Shown: positions 57,423 to 64,000 of the stretch, one piece after another
Layout of the letters: each line of letters begins with the position of its first letter
Position numbering within the stretch: the stretch's first letter is position 1
Assembly: GCA_034509735.1 (NCBI GenBank)
Contig: JACGWO010000003.1
Coordinates: 2,480,001-2,544,000, forward strand
Length of the DNA stretch: 64,000 bases
Direction of reading: 5' to 3'
Source of the DNA: Sesamum alatum
Lineage: Eukaryota > Streptophyta > Magnoliopsida > Lamiales > Pedaliaceae
Translations under genes and position numbers: made by a program
Notes under the pieces: generated by a model
Told to the model about the DNA's origin: nothing
Databases searched by the model: none
What the model saw: only the letters and a program-made list of their open reading frames with translations

Positions 57423-60196
57423 CTACCCCATATGTCTGAGTAAAGCCTTGGCAACCAGGCGAGCTTTATATCGGTCTAGGGACCCGTCAGCATGAAACTT
57501 GAGGGCGAACACCCATCGACAAGCGACGACGTCGACGTTAGGAGGTGGATGGACAAGCTCCCAGGTTCCCCGGGAAAGGAGAGCCGACATCTCCTCATCC
57601 ATCGCCGCTTCCACTCCGAATGCGAAAGTGCCTCATAATAAGAATTAGGGATAGAAACAGATGATAGAGAGACAGAGAAAGCACGATAAACAGGACTAAG
57701 ACATTTATAGGAAAGGGAATGAGCCAATGGATGAGCAGTGCAAGACCTTTTACCTTTGCGAAGGGCAATGGGAAGATCCTCCGCAGACATAGGGGTCGGG
57801 GTGCCAGGAGCTGCAGCAAGAGGAAGACTTGGCGGATCAACAGGCATGGTAGTCGTAGAATGAGTACGCCTGCAATACACCTGTAAAGGTCGTGTAGGTG
57901 GTTCGGTATGGGGAGGATGTGAGAGTGCCGGGACCGGTAAGGGAAGAGATGGAAGAGGAACATAAGGGGAAGGGGTCTTAGAGTAATAAGCAGTGGACTC
58001 AAAGAAAGTAACATCGGCAGAGGTAAATGACCGGTGAGATATAGGATCATAACACCGATACCCTTTTTGTGCTCGTGAATACCCCAAAAATATACATTTA
58101 ACAGAACGAGGTGACAGTTTATCGAGGTTAGGAGAATGGAGATGAACAAAGCACACACACCCAAAGACTCGAGGAGTTAACCCAAAGAGAGGCTTACCAG
58201 GGAAAAGACAAGAATACGGAATATCCCCACTGAGAACACTAGAAGGCATACGGTTAATGAGATAACAAGCTGTGAGAATAGCATCCCCCCAATAGGATTT
58301 TGGAACATGCGTATGAGCCAAAATAGTGCGAGCAACATCGAGAAGGTGGCGATGTTTGCGTTCGGCGACACCATTTTGTTGAGAGGTATACGAGCAAGAA
58401 GATTGATGTAAAATGCCATGAGAATCACAGAAGTTAGAAACTGCTTTTTGGACATATTCAAGAGCATTATCAGTACGGAAAATACGAATATTAACAGAGA
58501 ACTGAGTTTTTATTTCATTATAAAAGGAAGTGATTATACTAGGTACTTGAGACCTATCCTTGAGTAAATAGACCCAAGTCATTCTTGAGTAATCATCAAC
58601 AAAGGTAAGAAAGTACCTAAACCCACCAATAGACTCAATACGACACGGACCCCAAATATCAGAATGAACTAAACTAAAAGGAGAGGAACTACGGTTGTCA
58701 AGACGAGGTGGAAAGCTAGCACGATGGTGCTTTCCCAACTGACAAGACTCACAATCCAACCGTGTAGACTGAATAGGTAAAACCTTCTTTAGATTAGGTA
58801 AGGATGGATGACCAAGACGACAATGCCACTGAAGAGGGGAGACAGAGGCAGAAAGAGCACGAGCATCTACAGGTGTAGTATGATCTAGAAAGTAGAGACC
58901 ACCACGCTCATGACCGCCACCAATCGTCCTCTGTGTTTGCAGATCCTGGAACACACAGTAAGAAGGAAAAAAAGTTACCGAGCAGTTGTGGACTTTTGTA
59001 AGTTGACTAATAGAGAGGAGACTAACAGGAAACTTTGGTGCATACAAGACATTATTAAGGGTAAGTTGGTGTGTGGGATGAACAGTACCAGAGCCATATA
59101 TGGGAGAGTAGGATCCATCAGCGAGGCGAACGAAGGGAGAGGTATGAGAAGGAGAGAGGGAGTAAAAAAGAGAGCGATTACCAGTGAGGTGTGTAGTAGC
59201 ACCTGAATCTAGCATCCAAGACTCACCAGGAGTTGCAGCAAAGGCACCCGGAGTGGAAGCTGTGGCAGGGGCAGTGGAATTAGCCACAGGGCGATGGAGG
59301 AGCTGTTCATATTCTTCACGGCTAAGGGTAACCAAATTAGATTCATTAGCAGAAGGTTCCGATGTTGTAGGTTCACCATCACCTTTAACTGTATTGGCCC
59401 ACTCCGGTTTGCCATATTTGAGCCAACATTTTTCCACAACATGATTAGTTCGACCACAATGGGTGCAGTAACGGGAGTTAGTAGAAGCATTGGAGCCTCG
59501 ACCACGACCACCACGGCCTCGGGAGGAGTTTCGACCGCGACCACGAACTGCCATGGCTGAGGACTCGGTGGTTGGACCAGATGAAGAGTCAGAGGATATA
59601 GTAGCCACGCGGAGGACACGAGACAGAGCATTGGATAACGTAGGCACAGAGTCACTGGCTAGGAGGTGATCACGAACCGATTTCAAATTGTTGTCGAGGC
59701 CGGACAGGAACTTCGCCACCAAAAAATCTTCCCACTGAGTCTTGCGAGTCTGAGCAGCACAACTCAAGGGGTGATATAGCAAAATTTCATCAGATGTGCC
59801 CTTCAAGGAGGCAAAATAGTCGGCTACTGTACGGCCATCCTGTTTGAGGGAAAAAAGTCTCTCATACAGTTCAAATACCCGAGAAACGTTCTTTTCCTGA
59901 GAATACATGTCATGTAAAGTATCCCACATTGTTTTAGCAGAAGTGAGAAACATAACATTGGAACCGACAGTTTCCTCCATACTATTCAGAAGCCAAGTCA
60001 TAACCGAGTAATCAGCTTGTTGCCAAGTCGAAAAATTAGCCTCAGTAGAGGTTGGTGGAGGAGCCAAAATATGATTAAGCTTATTTTGAGATCCAAGAAA
60101 CAACCGAAAGGCTTGGGACCAGAGGATATAATTCTGGCCATTCAACTTGACAGTGGTGCCAAGAGCACCTTTATGTTCAACGGTAGCCATGATCAA
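57423..60196 (-). pseudogene. Copia H gag, protease and integrase polyprotein
   Basis: A continuous frame runs from 60196 to 57476 (906 codons). The usual start would be ATG at 60196 or the in-frame ATG six bases later (MATVEHKG). Gag: VKLNGQNYILWSQAFRLFL, then a retrotran-gag region. A Gly/Arg-rich stretch (residues about 215-240) precedes zinc knuckle CTHCGRTNHVVEKC. Protease: WMLDSGATTHLTG. Integrase: HCRLGHPSLPN with CESCQLGK, SLVHSDIWGP, TFVDDYSRMTWVYLL and QQNGVAERKHRHLLD. The frame is lost at about 57607 by one missing base, so the last about 40 codons are not native. The next break, near 57446, is in the RT start. Confidence 0.92.
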
Positions 60197-60605
60197 GGGG
60201 GATAGACAGACAGATAGATAGGACAGCAGCAGCAGGGAGAGCAGTCAGCAACGAAAAGCTGATTCAGGTGAGCATCTCAGATCGGGCGCGGCGCAAGGTG
60301 CAACGCCGGAGGCGGGCGTCGCGAGCAGAAGTGGCGGAAGGGCGGGGCGGCGCAAGAAGAAGGCGCGGCGCCGCGAGAGAAAGCGGCGACGGCGGCGACC
60401 GACGGGTGTGAACGCAAGGTGAGGGGCCGACGGCCGCGGCGGCCGAGTGACCTGCGGCGGCGGAAGGGGGTGGCGGTGGGTTGCAAAAAACTAGGGTTAG
60501 GTTTTTCTCTGTTGTTTTTTTTTTTTTTTTTTTTTCAGAAATATATATAAATATATATATATATACAACTTCTTTCTCACTTTTTCTGAACCTGCTCTTA
60601 TACCA
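60197..60605 (-). other. Copia H leader
   Basis: The leader is GC-rich (CCG-type repeats, 60280-60480). It has a 20-odd-base single-nucleotide run at about 60513-60535 (A on the minus strand) and a (TA)n stretch near 60543-60565, followed by the primer site. Confidence 0.75.
60594..60605 (-). other. Copia H primer binding site
   Basis: TGGTATAAGAGC on the minus strand directly follows the 5' LTR, one change from the initiator Met tRNA complement TGGTATCAGAGC. Confidence 0.85.
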
Positions 60606-60797
60606 TGTACGAAGTGATAAAAGAAGAGATGAATCTATATTATTGATTAATGATGATTCCACCTCTATTTATAGTGATGGAATTTAAGGATAACTACACC
60701 TATAGAAGAGACCTACTTGAAGTAAAACTACACCTATAGAAGAGACCTACTTGAAGTAAAATAGGAAAAGATAAGAACAAATTTAAATATTCTAACA
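60606..60797 (-). repeat. Copia H 5' LTR
   Basis: This 192-bp LTR is the same as 55911-56103 except for one fewer A near the right end. The TATA box on the minus strand is at 60666-60673. Confidence 0.95.
60666..60673 (-). promoter_or_regulatory. TATA box of copia H 5' LTR
   Basis: TATAAATA on the minus strand, present at the same place in both LTRs (also 55971-55978). Confidence 0.6.
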
Positions 60798-60832
60798 GCA
60801 CCGTCTGTGGGAAAGGAGTCTAGGCATCAAAG

Positions 60833-62690
60833 ATGAACACCAGATCAAGGGCGAGAAGCGTGAATGTAGGGCAAGAGGACCCTGGCAGACGAGAGGAAGT
60901 GGAGCAGGGCCACGCCCTGGCGAATCCACCAGCACCAGTGCAGAGGATGGAGGACCAAGGGGAGGAGCAAGGCCGCGCCCTGGAGAGTCCTCCACCACGA
61001 AGCCGAGAGGAAGCAAGGCATGAGGAGGTTGAGGTCCCGCCACCTCAACCAGTCATCCAGATTACTCAAGAAGCCCTTCAACAGATGATAGAAGAGGCGT
61101 CAGCTCAGGCTGCCGCGAGGGCCGTGGCTCAGTATATCGCTGGACAAGCAGCACCCCCGCAACCCCATCGCCATCTTGGGAGGGGACATGAGGCCCACGC
61201 AAGAGAGGAGAGGCCTGAGGAGGCTTTTGAAGGCATGGACTTCGAGGAAGAGGTCAATAGCAGGGCCACGCAGCCCGAGGACGTCTTTTATCCTTCACCC
61301 CCACGGGGAGCGGGAGGAGATGAAAATTATTTCCTTCATCCATCGCATGGAGGGCAAGAAGACAATTTTATCCCCTCTCGAGGGGGGAGGCCGCCAGCAC
61401 AAGGAGGGGGATACGACGAGAGAGAAGCCCCTCCCCTGCACGCCTTCCCTGACTCGCTTAGGCATACGGGTTATCCGGCGCGACCTTTGGCAGTGGCGCC
61501 TCCTCGAAGGAGCCCATTCGCTCCCCACATCATGGCAAAAGCTATTCATCCGGGAGTGAAGATTCCAAGTTTGAGCGAGTATAGCGGAGTAGGAGACCCT
61601 CAGGATCACCTCGACCGCTTTATGGCCAGAGCCGACCTGCTGGACATCAGCGACGCGGCATATTGCAAGTTATTTCGCTCTACCCTTTCAGGAAAAGCCA
61701 TGGCCTAGTTTAACCAGCTGCCACCCGGGACTATCGAGTCATTTTGAACAGCTTTACGCAACGCTTCCTGCACCACTTCTCGATCAACGGGCGGTACCCA
61801 AAGACCGCATCGTACTTGTTTACTATAGTCCAGCGGGAGAATGAAAGTTTGAGAGAATATGTGCAACGCTTCTCGAAAGCAGTGCTAGAAGTCCCACACG
61901 TGAATCCTGAGCTCTTGGCCAGCATCATGCAACAGAACCTGAGAAGAGGGCGCTTCAAGGAATCGATAGCAAGGAAGCCCCCAGCAACTCAGGAGGAGCT
62001 ATTGCTTCATGCGGAGAAATACATCTGGATTGAGGAAACAGTGGGATTGCGACCGGCAAATCCCCTTAAAAGGAAAGCTGATGAAGAAGAAAGGAGATTT
62101 CCTCCCAAGTCGGAGGGAATCCGGCGAGAGAGGAAGCCACCAATATCGGGGGAATAAGTGAAGTATACCCCTCTGAACGCACCGCAAGTCCAGATTCTCG
62201 CGATAGCTGAACAACAAGGGCTTGTGAGATGGCCCTACCCGATGAAGGATAATCCCCACAGAATGAAGTCTGATGAGTACTGTCACTTCCACAAAGATCG
62301 AGGCACAGCACGGAGGAATGTCGCCATCTGAAGATAGAGATTGAGAAACTCATCAGGCGCGGGTACCTGAAGGAGTTCGTGGCCAAAATGAAACAAGGAC
62401 CTCGAGAGGTCACCCGAGAAAATAAGCGGCCAACGCCCCGCCTCGAGATAAGAGATAAGGAAGAAGAAGATTATGAGAAAAAAGATAACCTTCCAACAGT
62501 TGGAGTCATAGGAGTCATTTCGGGAGGCCCGGCTGGAGGAGATTCAGGACGCGCTAGGAAAGCGGCCGCCAGAGCAGCAGGAAATATTTCTAACCAGGTA
62601 GCCTGCAGCGAGCTCAAGGGGATGCCTCGGGCACGTCTCGAGGGGGTAATAACATTTAAGGATCAGGACTAGGAGGGGAATCATCCCTCC
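60833..62690 (+). pseudogene. Tat-type gypsy gag, broken
   Basis: It starts at the ATG at 60833 (MNTRSRARS), 20 bp after the primer site. The acidic, Pro-rich N-terminus is followed by HPGVKIPSLSEYSGVGDPQDHLDRF, then LFRSTLSGKAMA, a typical Ty3-gag (retrotrans_gag) block. A TAG at about 61706-61708 replaces the Trp of the usual AWFN motif. One base change near 61740 shifts the frame, and the next open part (61744-62157) has FLHHFSINGRY, REYVQRF and LLHAEKYIWIEE. After a TAA near 62155 and one more shift near 62310 come YCHFHKDRG and the CXXC-type EECRHL knuckle. The final part (62379-62672) is the Lys/Gly-rich tail. Confidence 0.85.
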
Positions 62691-62705
62691 TGCAACGAGG
62701 CAATT

Positions 62706-62839
62706 GTGGTGGCAGCGTCAGTACCGAACTTCTGGGTGAGGAAAATTCTGATTGACAGCGGGAGTTCAGCTGACCTCCTGTTTTACAAGGCTTTTTCCCA
62801 GATGAGGATTGACAACATACAGCTCACGCCCGTCAATAC
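62706..62839 (+). pseudogene. Tat-type gypsy protease, N-terminal fragment
   Basis: It reads VPNFWVRKILIDSGSSADLL then FYKAFSQMRI, with the DSG active-site motif of retropepsin. It is cut after about 45 residues by LTR G at 62840. Confidence 0.85.
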
Positions 62840-64000
62840 TGAAGGACAAGCGGATCCGCCCGGGAGCGCGAGCGGAAGCGAGAAAGGCGAGAAATTGCGT
62901 AAATTTAAATAAAATTCAAAATACGCGAATCCCAAGGGGTGTACCCTTGGGTGCTCAACCGGGCGTTCGATGTAGGATGTGTAAATATTAAAACATATAT
63001 TTAAACACATAGGGCATAGATATATAAATGGAATCAATCAAAGCGTAATAAACCGTTACCTTTGATTGTTTAGCGTATGCTCCCGGCTACTAGCGTTGTT
63101 CCTTCTCCGGAATGCTCACGAAATCCAAACGTATGGATTCTCCAAAGGTGATCCACACCACACCGGAAGAAACACACGTTCTTCTTGCTAGAAAAGAACG
63201 GGTTTAGGAAGGAATCGGTTTAAGAGAAGAACACTATGAATTAGTGTTCTCTTAAACTTACTTTGTTCTTTTTCTTGATTCAAAATCAAGTGAAGAACAC
63301 AAGTGTAAGAGAGGGAGGGAGCACGAAATTTTGAGAGAGAGGAGAGGATTTTTGTCTTCTCTTTTTCCTAGAAAAAGATGAATCATGAATCACTTATGCT
63401 AGGTGTTGTATATTCTAATATATATACATAATTAATGTGATTATTGGAATGTGTCTAGGTTCATCCAAGGATGTCTAGATTCATTCCAATCAATCACCAT
63501 CAATTCTTCAATCAAGCCTACCAAAATTTATGGTATGATCAAATCATACCAAAAGGGAAGAGCTTGATTGGAGTTGATTTGTCTCTTTCCAAAAGAGACA
63601 AGTCAACATACCACCTAGCATGAAACATGGCTGATTTTGCTTCCTCCAATGGAGCATGTCGGCTATGTTTAATTAAGGGAAGAAGTCCAACTTCTTCCTA
63701 TTCCAAATTAGGAATTATTTCTCCTCTCGGGTATAATTTAACGGACCGGGTTTTATCGTAATCCAATTACGACGAACCCAATATTAAATCCAATTTAATG
63801 TCCACTTAAATTATTCCCGTTGATCTTTTAATCCAATTAAAACATCCAACGTCTCAACATCTCAACTTTCCATATTTAATCGAAAATCCAATTTACCGAT
63901 TAAATGAAAGCCCGATACAATATCGGCCCGTCCATCCAATGGACTTTCCCTTAAGTAATCCAATTACTTATTTTATCCTTCGAGATTGACTCCAAGTCGA
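62840..64000 (-). repeat. LTR G (F/G copia family), partial
   Basis: It starts TGAAGGACAAGCGG on the plus strand, the complement of the end of solo LTR F, and matches F over all of its visible 1161 bp with few differences by eye. It runs off the window. It may be a solo LTR or the 3' LTR of an element to the right. Candidate TSD is AATAC at 62835-62839. Confidence 0.93.

Larger units (their letters stand above)
55911..60797 (-). mobile_element. Copia element H, young and compact
   Basis: This 4.9-kb Ty1/copia element is in minus orientation with 192-193-bp LTRs (55911-56103 and 60606-60797) that differ by a single-base length difference. Perfect TSD GCACC lies at 55906-55910 and 60798-60802. 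The polypurine tract is 56104-56115 and the primer site 60594-60605. It has the single polyprotein order gag, protease, integrase, RT, RNase H. Six one-base length changes break the frame. It is a different lineage from A, B and C, and resembles small Ale/Retrofit-like elements (tentative). Confidence 0.95.
60803..62839 (+). mobile_element. Tat-type gypsy interior, continued
   Basis: It continues from the primer site at 55903-55910 through gag and protease until LTR G. The primer site part GTCTGTGGGAA is at 60803-60813. The rest of the element is beyond the window end. The left LTR is 55530-55900. Confidence 0.85.

Noticed and set aside
58177..58467. Leu/Ile-rich minus-strand open frames within copia H (also 57595-58164, 58975-59202)
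   Set aside because: They are out-of-frame shadows of the integrase-coding frame, which has clear domain motifs.

Overview
This window is plant nuclear DNA made almost wholly of transposable elements. The evidence is abundant Ty1/copia and Ty3/gypsy (Athila/Tat-type) retrotransposons with 5-bp target-site duplications (TSDs), plus a CACTA element, an L1-type LINE, a Mutator-like element with a 9-bp TSD and a probable hAT. It suggests a repeat-rich, probably pericentromeric or heterochromatic part of a flowering-plant genome, most likely a eudicot. I cannot name the species. I see no convincing host gene, tRNA, rRNA or CRISPR array.

Positions 1-44369 form one deep nest. A CACTA element (minus strand; transposase N-terminus at about 1742-2016, 5' end at about 43624-44369) was split by an Athila-like gypsy element (2223-43623, plus strand). 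The Athila body was split at 3738/35453 by copia element A (3739-35452, minus, TSD AGAGC) and at 37064/39293 by solo LTR F (TSD GAAAA). The 5' LTR of A was then hit three times by relatives: copia B (13111-22123, TSD TACAG), copia C (22165-32505, TSD CTTAG) and solo LTR D (32864-34987, TSD CTCAC). Copia B itself carries solo LTR E (17857-19847, TSD GATGG). Nesting depth is therefore five. A, B and C belong to one family with about 2-kb LTRs, a long leader with a GC-rich island, an initiator-Met tRNA primer site, and gag-protease-integrase-RT-RNase H order. All three are broken by stops, frameshifts or deletions. The Athila element keeps gag and protease but has lost RT, RNase H and integrase, so it is a non-autonomous derivative.

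Positions 44370-55530 are AT-rich. They hold a diverged tandem duplication, a decayed LINE (about 45675-52265) interrupted by a Mutator-like element (51047-52235), and a tiny 5'-truncated LINE (52289-53509, 13-bp TSD) interrupted by a hAT-like element (52309-53439). About 2 kb of poorly identified sequence follows, beginning with a possible LTR.

Positions 55530-64000 hold a Tat-type gypsy element (LTR end at 55900, gag and protease at 60833-62839). It was cut inside its primer binding site by young, compact copia H (55911-60797, minus, TSD GCACC, nearly identical 192-193-bp LTRs) and inside its protease by LTR G, a relative of F in the opposite orientation. Window position 1-780 is the end of another copia LTR whose element lies to the left.

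The genes work only as retroelement cassettes. Gag packages RNA, protease matures the polyprotein, RT and RNase H copy RNA, and integrase inserts DNA. No copy here has an uninterrupted set of reading frames, so any mobility would need proteins from elsewhere.
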